A program made the position numbers and the translations under genes. This document shows positions 1 to 8,517 of a stretch of DNA of 11,814 nucleotides, in pieces. The number at the start of each line of letters is the position of its first letter. The stretch's first letter is position 1. Source of the stretch: Cruorifilaria tuberocauda (Eukaryota; Nematoda; Chromadorea; Rhabditida; Onchocercidae); contig JABVXU010001029.1 of the NCBI GenBank assembly GCA_013365365.1, forward strand, positions 1-11,814, written 5' to 3'. The notes beneath the pieces are model-generated. The model was given only the letters and a program-made list of their open reading frames with translations. It made no database searches and was not told the DNA's origin.

Positions 1-45
1 ATTCTCCATATGTTCAATTCCCGTTATGTTTCCAGTGAAATTCAT
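1..45 (-). CDS. 5' end of a chemoreceptor gene (copy A), partial
   Basis: Reading the minus strand from 45 to 1 gives 15 open codons, MNFTGNITGIEHMEN. This matches the first 15 residues of the complete receptor at 6812 at 12 of 15 positions, including the N-glycosylation sequons NxT and NIT of the extracellular N-terminus. The rest of exon 1 and all later exons lie beyond the left edge, so it cannot be told whether the gene is intact. The start is supported by alignment with the start of the complete copy and by similarity of the sequence just upstream. By homology the product would be a seven-transmembrane chemoreceptor of the plasma membrane. It is transcribed leftward, opposite to copies B and main. 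Confidence 0.7.
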   Translation of the reverse strand, partial: MNFTGNITGIEHMEN

Positions 46-141
46 CGAAATACGTGAAAAACTATATTAGAGTGAAGAGAGGTCGAATGATGTGATTACA
101 TCCAGGATGTCGCATGTAGCAGATAAATGATAGCAATTAGT

Positions 142-160
142 GATATTTTCCTGGAAAATA
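142..160 (-). promoter_or_regulatory. Conserved acceptor-like site upstream of copy A
   Basis: On the minus strand this reads ATTTTCCAG followed by GAAAATATC. It sits about 105 nt before the copy A start codon (AG at 152-151, first downstream base 150). The same word occurs at about the same distance before the start of the complete receptor (6711-6728) and, with one change in the acceptor, before copy B. Its T-rich run ending in CAG looks like a nematode 3' splice site. It could accept a spliced leader or end an intron in the 5' untranslated region. Which of these applies is inference. Confidence 0.4.
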
Positions 161-1500
161 CTCCATTAAAAAATACATTTCTCCTATTTAATTGCTCAAT
201 TTGTGCATAATTTCTTATCATTTAGCATGGATACGATGTCTGATGAATATGAAATATTAAAACTTGTAATTCTTAAAAAAAATTTTTTTGAATCTTCTAC
301 TGACGGCTATTCTCAAATAATATTATATGGAATCAGTTAAGCCGAATTATTTCAGAAAATTTCATTATACTTCGTTGTGTTGTTTATCTCTGTATGTCAT
401 ATAGGTTGTAATTACACAGGTTCATACTAAATACAATGAAATTTTCGTAATTGAATGTTCTGTTGTAACATATCTGGTTAATAGGATCATTTTGAAATGA
501 GACCTAATATTGAGTTAATTACTGTGATTCTTCTCTTACTTTGGTTAAGAGCTGTATTAGCCATTCATATTTATGCTTATATTTCAGGAAATTTACCTTT
601 CGAAACCTTAAATCATTCGCTTTCAGTATTAATTGTATTTCTTTAATTAATCAGAGTTGAAAGAGTGGATTTTTTCCTCAATAATTGACGAACAAGAATA
701 GGCATGAAACAAGGCAAGAAAAAATAAATTGGTGATTTTGTGACGCACATTTTATATTGAGATAGCTTACACATTTCGTGACAAGCGTTTTTTGATACAA
801 ATATGATGCATATCTCGTGACGTTCTTTTTTTATAATGATAAAACATATCCATAAAGATTTGAATGAATCTTCAATCAGAAGGATACCTTATAATTAAAA
901 TTTTTTTCATTTCGATAAGCAATCATATCATAATGATTACAGCATTTCAAATAGCCTGCTGATTATCATAACGATTTATCAAGCTATCAATGCCAAATAC
1001 TGAAATTTTATACAATACTTCATTGTTTAAGTGGAAACAATGTTTGCTTTAATTATCGACAATTAAATCATAAAGCAGATAACAGCATCATTAAAAAGTT
1101 CCTTGCAGTATAATACACCAAATACAAAAATGACAAATTGTTGACCAATCAAACAAAAATTTCATCCAGTATTTTCTCTAATATAAACAAATAAAACTGA
1201 TGGCAGAGCAAGTTCTTGAAGAAATTTGTTTGATCGTATATAAATTCGTCAATAAAGTGATAAGTATGCGAAAGATATCATCAAACTTGCAATTTTATTT
1301 TTATATCTGTATGTTAAAGTATTATGTGGTTATTTTACGGTGCCTGAAACGGTTTGACGTAGAACTCGGTCGCGCCCGTTTGATGATATATCACTGATCC
1401 AATACGTACGGACGATATTTACTGCAATTAATTTAGAACTGTTTTGTCAATATTTGCTAATATCTTTTGATTGTTGCTATATTTTTTTAGCCATAGTTTA
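161..1500. other. AT-rich region upstream of copy A, no gene seen
   Basis: The first 100-150 bases right of copy A's acceptor-like site resemble the upstream block of the other copies: the minus strand near 215-235 carries a version of the TGTCTATGCCAAAT word found at 3310 and 6637. Beyond that I see only AT-rich DNA. An ATG-started open stretch at 1200-1397 (65 codons) has no recognisable similarity and no convincing splice context. The patch at 1345-1425 is richer in G, C and CpG than its surroundings, but I cannot assign a reason. Confidence 0.4.
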
Positions 1501-1505
1501 TGTAA

Positions 1506-1542
1506 TTTTAGTAAATAAAATTTTACTAAAAATTTACTAAAA
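1506..1542. repeat. Short inverted plus direct repeat of TTTACTAAAA
   Basis: TTTTAGTAAA at 1506-1515 is the exact reverse complement of TTTACTAAAA at 1522-1531, which recurs directly at 1533-1542. The 10-bp arms with a 6-base spacer could form a weak AT-only hairpin. No gene adjoins it, so I infer no function. AT-rich DNA makes such repeats fairly easily. Confidence 0.6.
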
Positions 1543-1609
1543 TTTGCTTAATCGAGTGTATATTTCATCAATAGAATGATTAGTGTACAACAAACATATT
1601 TTAATTTGT

Positions 1610-2212
1610 AAGAATTTCAAGTTTTATTCAGAATTATTAAGTCAATTTTTTATCGTTAAAAACTTCAATGTAATCTTAATTGATCTGAATGCTGAAGTAT
1701 CAATTGGTTGTTTTATAATTATTAAAGCATTTCAGGAAGAGTTACGGATTAACGGATAGAATTTGATGATATACCATTTACTTAATCTTTCATTATTCTT
1801 TTTTTAAATGTCCTTCTTCAACAGCAGTCATTCATGCTCGAAATTACTTTCTTTTGTCCGTAATGAATTTTTTTTAATTGATATGTTTTTTCCTTCATTG
1901 TTGTAGAGACAGTTAAAATTGTATGGCATTCGCTGTTTAGTATTCACTCATAGTAATTGCTTCGAGATTCAACTGTAAACGTAGAAAGGTTCCTACAAAG
2001 TCTTTTATCAGCAAATATCACAATGTTACTGTAATATTATACCGTAACATTTGAAAGACATCGCGAAGTTACTGTAATATTTGAAAGTTGTTTTTATTGA
2101 ATTTCTGCTTTTACGTGTGAAGCATTCGGACATTAATATATAAAAATTTCAAGTTTTATTTAGAATTATTAAATTAAATTTTTAGCTCCAAAAAATTCAA
2201 TGTTATCTATTA
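1610..2212 (+). repeat. Diverged direct repeat pair, about 70 bp each
   Basis: A segment starting near 1610 (AATTTCAAGTTTTATTCAGA) reappears near 2143 (AATTTCAAGTTTTATTTAGA). Similarity continues for about 65-70 bases in each copy, to about 1680 and 2212, at roughly 75% by eye. The second copy runs directly into the receptor intron relic at 2205. This suggests that the first copy too may come from an older receptor duplication. No coding potential was seen between the two. Confidence 0.5.
2025..2087 (+). repeat. Short imperfect repeats of GTTACTGTAATATT / GTAAYATTTGAAAG
   Basis: GTTACTGTAATATT occurs exactly at 2025-2038 and 2068-2081. The overlapping word GTAA(C/T)ATTTGAAAG occurs at 2044-2057 and 2074-2087. 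Spacing is irregular, so this is not a simple tandem array. No function is evident. It lies in gene-free DNA just before the receptor intron relic. Confidence 0.55.
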
Positions 2213-2322
2213 TAAAAATATTCACGAAGTATTGTTCAATTAACAGTAGAATTTTGCAAATAATTTAAATTTCTACGATGATTAGCGCAAAAATAAGTTT
2301 TGGTCAAATTGATATTCGTATG
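2205..2322 (+). pseudogene. Relic of a receptor first intron (copy C)
   Basis: This stretch aligns over about 105 bases with the first intron of the complete receptor (about 7013-7120), at roughly 80% by eye. It includes a near-identical run through AGCGCAAAAATAAGTTTTG. Neither flanking exon is recognisable: after TCAAATTGA the match ends, where the live gene has its acceptor and exon 2. Further on, 2388-2420 (GAACTAATTTAAA... then TTTTTAG, GAAAAT) faintly resembles the end of intron 4 and the start of exon 5 of copies D and main. I read it as the remains of a deleted plus-strand receptor copy. A duplicated intron fragment is the alternative. Confidence 0.5.
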
Positions 2323-2420
2323 TAAAACCGTGTAAATTGGCTAAAAATATGCATCGAAAAACCTGCTAAGTTGGAATTTAAATACAAGAACTAATTTAAA
2401 ATTGAACATTTTTAGGAAAA

Positions 2421-3079
2421 TGTATAATTAAATTTCTTCCTTTCCCGTTATGGAATATAGTATAGTCATATCGAGTGAGTTGAATTTGACTGATAATGTG
2501 ATGAAATATGACAAATTATATAAAACCTTTTTTTGTGATGAAATCTGTTAACTAAAGACAAAATTAAACTTTCTTAACTTTATAATAAATGATAAAATTG
2601 TTGAGAAGAATTTAAATACTCGGATTTCCCGACAGTAATATGCAAATAATATTTAATATCTGTGAACAGTGATGATCCAACATTCTTGCAGTTAAAAAAC
2701 AATCAGTCCCAAAGAGCTTTTCTATTATCTCAAATATCTTAATCAAATCGGAGGCAGTTGAGGCAAGCACTGTTTTTCTGAAATATTTGTTGTTTGTGAT
2801 GTCTGATATTCCTTATTCCAACGATTACAAGGTCTTCTTGACTTACAACTTTTAGAACCTTCCGTTATCAACTTAAGACTGTTTGTTTTAAACTGTTTAA
2901 TTACAACGAAGACAAAAGTCTCTTCATTCATACATTGCTTAGATTATATGTTTGATCAGTTCGCACTACACAACCATTTCTTTTCAAATGCAAAAGCTTT
3001 TTGCAATAACTATATTAAACAAATGTGCAAAACAGCTATAAGTGATTACTTATGTTTGACGTAATACTTATTTATTATA
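2421..3079. other. Intergenic, no supported gene
   Basis: AT-rich DNA between the decayed copy C and the upstream block of copy B. A 62-codon minus-strand open stretch at 2743-2931 has a varied, protein-like composition with several cysteines and basic residues. It lacks recognisable similarity, and I cannot build flanking exons onto it, so it is not called as a gene. From about 3020 a weak similarity to the region upstream of the complete receptor begins (ACAAATGTGCAAAACA compared with about 6372). Confidence 0.35.
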
Positions 3080-3396
3080 GTTATGTAATTACTTCTCCAT
3101 ATGACACATCGCCATAAATAAATTTATTAGCAATCTCCAACGAGATGACATTGATGATATTAATACTTGTTTTCTGAACAAATAGTACTGACCAAAATAG
3201 TTTCAGAATATATATCTATAAATAAAAATCTATAAATAAATCGAAGAGAGTTTTACAAATTTCCTTCTAACATACAAAGGTTTCAATTTTCACCATAAAA
3301 ACAGTTTCTTGTCTATGCCAAATCACACTGTAACAAAGCGCTTGAACCAGAGAAGTGTACTTTATAACAGAAAATTTTCGAGGAAGTATCTGGGAT
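3080..3396 (+). promoter_or_regulatory. Upstream block of copy B, shared with the complete receptor
   Basis: This region aligns with 6420-6735 upstream of the complete receptor. Shared words run in the same order: TATGTAATTACTTC, ATGACATT, TTAATACTT, GGTTTCAATTTTC, CCATAAAAAC, GTCTATGCCAAAT, ACTGTAACAAA and GCTTGAAC. The best stretch is 3276-3358 against 6604-6690. The acceptor-like word is ATTTTCGAG at 3374-3382, against ATTTTCCAG in copies A and main. It presumably was the promoter and leader region of B before decay. Function is inferred only from conservation and position. Confidence 0.5.
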
Positions 3397-4770
3397 ATGG
3401 ATGAATATTTACATATGTACAGTTATTTGCTTCCTTATATTGACTATTACTCCGTCTTTCTACTCGTAATGACACGTAAAAAGCTTAGATTAGCTTATTC
3501 ATAACACAAGGATTGTGGTAATAATAGCCAATTGACGAATACAGAGAATCCTGTCATTAACTTTTACTATGATTAACGTTTTGATCAACTTCAAGCATTT
3601 CAGAGCCCCTTACCTGTATTTCTCGATAATGCATTAACTGAAATGAGTGTTGCATTGGTAGGAATAAAACGGTTCTGCTGTCGAAGAACACTTTATTGCT
3701 CATTATGATTGCATACTCGATGTATACTCGATTTCCGGAAAATATCAAAATTGTGAAATAATTCGTTTTATTCATTTCGAAAAAGGTTTAAATAATTCAT
3801 CACAAATATTTTAAAATTAATTTTGTAAATAAAATTACTCCAAGTGTGATGCTAGGATTCAATTAAATTTCAGTTGCTCATCTTCTGATAGTGTATTTTC
3901 TGAGCGATTAGAGTTAATGATAAGTAGTACCTTGGCATTCACAATATATTATTATACTAATAGTAAATAAATAATTTACTCATTAATTGCCTTCCAATAC
4001 ATAATTACCATCGTTGTAGTGATTTCTACCGTTTTTGAAAGTTTTTTTAAATCAGTACGATATGTGACTCACTTTGGCGTATAAATTACAAAACAAAAAG
4101 TAATCAAATCTATTACTTTACTCAAATAGTTTAAATTCTGAGTTTTCTAATTACTACTATTTCCATATTATTTTTCGTAGTTTCATATTCCTAGCAATTT
4201 AATAAAATGTATATTGCAGACTTTTTGATCTCTATAACTTTTATTTCTACATCACTCTGATATTACTTTCCGAACTTTTAGCATTACTCCAAAGGTCATA
4301 GTTGTCTTTATGCTGAAAAAGTATGGATTAGGAAAAAGTCATTCATTTGACGATATGATGCTAACAATGATTATATTATAATACTTGCTTATTTTGCTTC
4401 TTAACATGTGATGGGCTCGAGAATTTAGTAGTCCACTGTAATCCCGTTTGAGAGAACTTGATGAACTTTGCTGATAAGGAACTACAGGTCAGCAAAATCA
4501 AATTTAAATATCAGTTGAATTCTGATTGAATTCTGATCATACTGACTGTCTTTCTAGGAAATTTGGTGCTCATTTCTCGAATGACGCTATCCTGACACCT
4601 TTTCTCGAGAACCAAAGCGATACACGCAAACAGCACTGATATCCTGACTTTCAATTTCCTCAATCGGGCAGTCATATTTTTGTATCGACGAGAGAATGTT
4701 CGTAATATAGCTATTTTACAGAATCGAACATCAAATTCAGCCAGTTATCGCTATCGGATTGGTAGAATGA
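3397..4770 (+). pseudogene. Seven-transmembrane chemoreceptor pseudogene (copy B)
   Basis: All six exons of the neighbouring complete receptor can be traced here, each damaged. Exon 1 remnant 3397-3488 keeps the TM1 part (YLHMYSYLL, then VMTRKKLR) but lacks the glycosylated N-terminus and a GT donor. Exon 2, 3604-3721 (118 nt against 139), has deletions that break the frame. Exon 3, 3874-4080 (207 nt against 227), has early stops and a lost GTAAGT donor, although the TM4 region stays almost identical in DNA. Exon 4 is 4220-4320 (101 nt against 111). Exon 5 starts at 4558 with deletions and then runs straight into the second half of exon 6. Intron 5 and the first half of exon 6 are missing. 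The ancestral stop aligns at 4768-4770. It cannot make a receptor. Confidence 0.85.
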
Positions 4771-5130
4771 TTAAATCAAACGATTTATTTGACTGGATGA
4801 AATTATTTTGTGAGTTAACATTTCGGAATCATTGTCAAATTGTTTTATAAAGGTAAAAGAAAGATATCTCTTTGTTGTAATGAATTCTCGAAATTGCATT
4901 TTCTGTTTCTAATAAAAATAAAAAGTTTGAAAAAGATTTTCTTACTTTTAAAGAAAACTGCATCGATATGTTTGATTTTCAACAGAAACAACTGATTTTT
5001 TTAGAATGGGATCTGCATCTACTGACTTGATAATTTTGATTTGCTGCATTTCCTAGTTCATGAATGATACCACCTTCCCTTGGGTATCGTTCAGCGAATC
5101 TACAAAGTAAATAATTACAAGTTTGTAAAT
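4771..5130 (+). other. 3' flank of copy B, conserved with the complete gene
   Basis: From the ancestral stop to about 4910 this matches 8518-8657 downstream of the complete receptor, with only about nine differences in roughly 140 bases by eye. That is at least as good as the best-preserved exon. A candidate AATAAA sits at 4911-4916. Weaker similarity continues at 4923-4950 (against 8692-8717) and 5056-5125 (against 8957-9018). This marks the right end of the duplicated unit near 5130. Confidence 0.6.
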
Positions 5131-5144
5131 GATTACAATCGAAT

Positions 5145-5256
5145 TATCTCTTCTATATCTATTCTATATTTTTTACTTTATTCTAAGCTATCTATTCCAT
5201 ATCTTCTATATCTAAGCTTTTTATTCTATTTCTAAATCTAAATTCCTAAATCTTCA
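5145..5256 (+). repeat. TCTATA/TCTAAA-type simple repeat
   Basis: A pyrimidine-rich low-complexity tract made of degenerate TCTATA, TCTAAA and TCTATT words. The 11-mer TTCTATATCTA occurs exactly at 5151-5161 and 5204-5214. It starts just past the right end of the copy B unit. It has the look of a microsatellite that has gathered mutations. Confidence 0.6.
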
Positions 5257-6309
5257 GATATACTTTAAAGAAGAAATATATAGTCTATGTATATAGACTG
5301 TTGGATGAAATGTAAACCTTTCTAACTTTTAAACCGTCCAAAATTACTTCCTTCTAAACCGTTTTTGCTAACTTTCTCGCAACGCCGTACGATAAATTTC
5401 GTTGGAAAGTTACAGAGAGAACCTTTCATCATTACTATGATTCATATCTGTGATGAGAGGAAGCATTTATGTTGAGAGTTAAATCAGTTTAATCGCTTTC
5501 ATGTATTTAATGTTAATTCCTAGGTCATTCCGTTTTCATCTTTATAAATTAAGCCTCTCTCATAAACTTTAGCTATCATTATACTGTATATTTTACAGTC
5601 TTTCGGTATGGAGTAAAATTGAAAATTTACAAAATATATAGAAAAATACATTCAATCGTATGTAAAAATATTGCACAAGTTTCATTGATTCATTTGTAAA
5701 AAGCTGTTTAACTAATACAGTACGATTTATTTAAAACAAAAGGCAATTAATTGATTTGGCAATTTCTGTATATCATATGTAAAGATGATTGCATGGCTTT
5801 TTTTATGCTGCTTCTAAAATTTACTTTTAAGTTGCAATGTGTAATATTGTTGCTAATACATTTGGGCAAGTAAGTCTGTGATTTATTTCTTCTATAATTA
5901 ACTCTTCATATTCTTGAAATGTTCAATTAAATTCAAATTAAATGTTTCCAATAATAACCGATATCAATCGTTTATATATGTTACTTTAATCGGTTTGATG
6001 TGATACTCATTACTTATCGCTAATAAAATTTTGGTTTTTCTATTCCCAATGATATAAGTAATGAAAATTGGATAACTGGATAAAATGGTTACAGTATGCA
6101 ACACTAATGGCTGCACAAATCTTTTTGAACTATCAAAACTATCTATTTAAATACTGTAATATGATCGATTTACCTGTGAAAATGAAAAATGTGTATCCTT
6201 TTTCTCAAAAATTTACTACGAATGCTTTGTGTATGTTTAAAATTACCACGTTTATTCGTCTCTTGATCAGTTTTTCTTTATTGATATGTTGAGGGAAAAA
6301 ATCCGCCAA
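5257..6309. other. Intergenic between copies B and main, no gene seen
   Basis: AT-rich DNA without a supported gene. A small palindrome, AGTCTAT at 5282-5288 facing ATAGACT at 5293-5299, is present. A 74-codon plus-strand open stretch at 6068-6292 begins at TTG rather than ATG, resembles nothing I know and has no splice signals in keeping with an exon. It is not called as a gene. Distal promoter elements of the main receptor could lie in the last few hundred bases. Confidence 0.35.
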
Positions 6310-6357
6310 ACCCTCTTAATTGTGATCGATAAAGAATAAAATCACTAATCAGAGGGT
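6310..6357. repeat. Imperfect inverted repeat upstream of the complete receptor
   Basis: The 17-base arm 6310-6326 (ACCCTCTTAATTGTGAT) pairs with 6341-6357 (ATCACTAATCAGAGGGT) across a 14-base spacer, with 14 of 17 positions complementary. It lies about 455 bp before the receptor start codon. I found no counterpart in the matching region of copy B. It could be a binding site for a dimeric factor, part of an old mobile-element end, or chance. Confidence 0.45.
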
Positions 6358-6419
6358 AAATTTTCCTAAAACATGGGCAAAACATTTACAGCAACTTTTC
6401 TGTTTTTAACGTTATGCCT

Positions 6420-6811
6420 GCATTTATGTAATTACTTCCGTTTGACAATCGAGATTAATAAGTTTATAAGCAGCCTGCAACAATTAAAATGACATTAATA
6501 CTTATTCTCTAAACAAGTAATAGTAGCAAGTAATACTATCACTTGAAAATATCCGTCTATAAAACATCAAAGAGAATTTTGTAAATTTTTCTTTAATAAT
6601 CATAGGTTTCAATTTTCGCCATAAAAACGGTTTAGTGTCTATGCCAAATAATAACAAATCATACTGTAACAAAATGCTTGAACTAGAGTAGTATATCTTT
6701 ATAACGGAAAATTTTCCAGGAAATATCTGGAATATCATTACTCGAAGACTCGAAACATCACTAATCCTATTAATTTTTGATTTCCTATTATTAACTTTTC
6801 TACGCATTTCA
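6420..6811 (+). promoter_or_regulatory. Upstream region and leader of the complete receptor
   Basis: The part to about 6735 aligns with 3080-3396 upstream of copy B. The part after about 6630 aligns more weakly with the minus strand of 46-240 upstream of copy A. The conserved acceptor-like word ATTTTCCAG ends at 6719, leaving a possible 92-nt leader (6720-6811) before the ATG. No TATA or initiator element can be told apart from the AT-rich background. The long minus-strand open frame across 6502-6831 is treated as a shadow. Confidence 0.45.
6711..6728 (+). promoter_or_regulatory. Candidate spliced-leader or 5'UTR intron acceptor
   Basis: ATTTTCCAG at 6711-6719 followed by GAAATATC is a good nematode 3' splice site. 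It is one of the few well-kept words upstream of copies A, B and main. No open frame with an ATG upstream of it joins the coding sequence, so if used it would fix the 5' end of the leader either by trans-splicing or by removing a non-coding intron. Confidence 0.4.
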
Positions 6812-8517
6812 ATGAATGTTACTGGAAACATAACGGGAATTGAAGATTTGGAGAATATTACGAATATTAAATTGTCATCGATATTAGAAGCGAATTATTA
6901 TTTGCATATATATATTTATTTGATTATTGGTCCAATTCTTTTATTAATCAATACTTTCGTCTTTGTAATTGTGATGATAAGTAAAATACTCAGGTCAACT
7001 TATTTAAAGATTATTTTAAAAATATTCAAAAATGTTGTTCAATTAACAAATATAATTTTTTTAACAATTCAAATTTCTATCATAATCAGCGCAAAAATAA
7101 GTTTTGATCAAATTGAGAAATTTCAGAAGATCTTACCTGATTCTCGCATTCGTATTTTTCAATAATGCATTAACCGGAATTAGTGTCGTATTGGTGGGAA
7201 TAAAACGATTGATGTTATCTACTGTTAAAATACGATATATAACTCACTATGAATGCATATTCGATGTCTGTTTATTCTTCGGAAGATAATTTTCCAAATT
7301 AATCAATTTTATTCATTTCTGATAAATATTCTAGATTTATATTTTAATTTGATAAACAAAATTATTGACTATGCAATGTCGCAAATTTAACAAAATTTCA
7401 GTTGACGATATTACTTTTAATTATGTATTCTCTGAATGGATGGAGTTTATTAATGAATAGCCTGGAAAGATTTTGTGTTGTGGCATTCCCAATTTACTAT
7501 TACATACACAGTAAACAAATAACTTACTCACTAATTGCCTTCCAATACATAATTACCATCGTTGTAGTGACTTCCACCATTCTTGGAAGTTTTATTGAAT
7601 CAGTACGATATATAACTCACTTTTGCGTGTAAGTTCAGAAATCAAATTTATTACATTATTATTAAATTATCAAAATTTCTAACTTAACGTATTCTAAGTT
7701 TTTCTGCAGATTTAATAACATGAAATTGCAGGTTATACAACGTATACAACTATTATTTTTATATCCCTCTGATATTATTCAGCTGTGTCGCTTTATTATT
7801 TAGTATTATTCTGATGGTCATCGTTGTTTTTATGCTGAAAAAGTATGGATTAAAAAAATCTATTATTTGTAAAACACACGTGTCTATTTGTCTCATTCAT
7901 TTACCGATATGATGCTAACAATGATAGTATTACGATATTTGCATCATGATGTTTGCATAATTCGCTTCTTGACATGTGATAGGCTCAAGAATTTAACAAT
8001 CCACTGTTTGAGAGAAACTTGATGAACTTTGATAGCCGAGAACAAAGTCAAATTTAAATATTATTTGAATTTTAGTCATATTGCTTTCTAGGAAATTTGG
8101 TGCTCACTTCCTTTCAAAGCATTCGAATGATGCTAACCTGACACGTTTTCTCGCGAACCAAAAGCGATACACTCAAACAGCACTAATATCTTGCTGTTTT
8201 ACCTTTGGTAAGTTTCTAAATAATATATTACTTTTGCAAAAGTAAAGGAGAAGTTTTAACAATTTAAAATTGATGCAAAAAAGTTCTTTGCAGTTCTTGG
8301 TGTGGTACCATATATAATACATTGTGTTCTTTCGCTTGATACTACTGGAAAATTCGAGATCATTTCAATGTGCTTCTTACATTTATCACTCTTGAATTCC
8401 CTCCACATGGCAATAATATTTTTTCATCGACAAAAGGACGTTCGTAATGCAGCAGTTTATCTCTTCAAACGGCTATTTTGCAGAAAAATCCATCCAAATA
8501 TCGGATTGGTAGAATGA
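6812..8517 (+). CDS. Seven-transmembrane chemoreceptor (probably srsx-like), six exons, complete
   Basis: Exons 6812-6993, 7127-7265, 7402-7628, 7732-7842, 8092-8207 and 8294-8517 join in phase to 999 nt, 332 residues plus TGA. The product should be a plasma-membrane G-protein-coupled receptor sensing a chemical cue; the ligand is unknown. Visible features: an extracellular N-terminus with three NxT sequons (N2, N6, N15), then membrane segments near 30-56, 63-88, 104-127, 148-172, 187-217, 246-271 and 278-303. Cys104 and Cys182 are placed for the usual loop disulfide. ERF (129-131) stands for DRY, followed by VVAFPIYYY. TM7 has LLNSLHMAIIFF in place of NPxxY. A basic tail follows. Length and order suit nematode Srsx-type receptors, but another nematode-specific serpentine family is possible. 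Donors after exons 3 and 5 are GTAAGT; exon 1 (GTCAAC) and exon 2 (GTCTGT) have weak donors chosen because phase and paralogue alignment require them. Confidence 0.85.

Noticed and set aside
1200..1397. 65-codon open frame starting with ATG on the plus strand
   Set aside because: Short, no similarity known to me, no splice or neighbour context. The GC-richer end near 1345-1397 is the only unusual point.
2743..2931. 62-codon open frame on the minus strand with a protein-like composition
   Set aside because: No recognisable family, no convincing flanking exons and no repeat of the frame elsewhere in the window. It could be revisited with RNA data.
3557..3775. 72-codon open frame on the minus strand
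   Set aside because: It is antisense to exon 2 of pseudogene B and a by-product of receptor sequence.
6068..6292. 74-codon plus-strand open frame
   Set aside because: Begins at TTG, lacks recognisable domains and is not matched upstream of copy B.
6502..6831. 109-codon open frame on the minus strand
   Set aside because: It is antisense to the conserved upstream block and the receptor start. The matching region of copy B does not keep the frame, and no family resemblance is seen.
6812..7165. Read as a stand-alone 117-residue protein, with 7104-7289 as a second small protein
   Set aside because: These are exon 1 running into intron 1, and exon 2 in its own frame. Splicing 6993 to 7127 joins them in phase into TM1-TM2 of the receptor.
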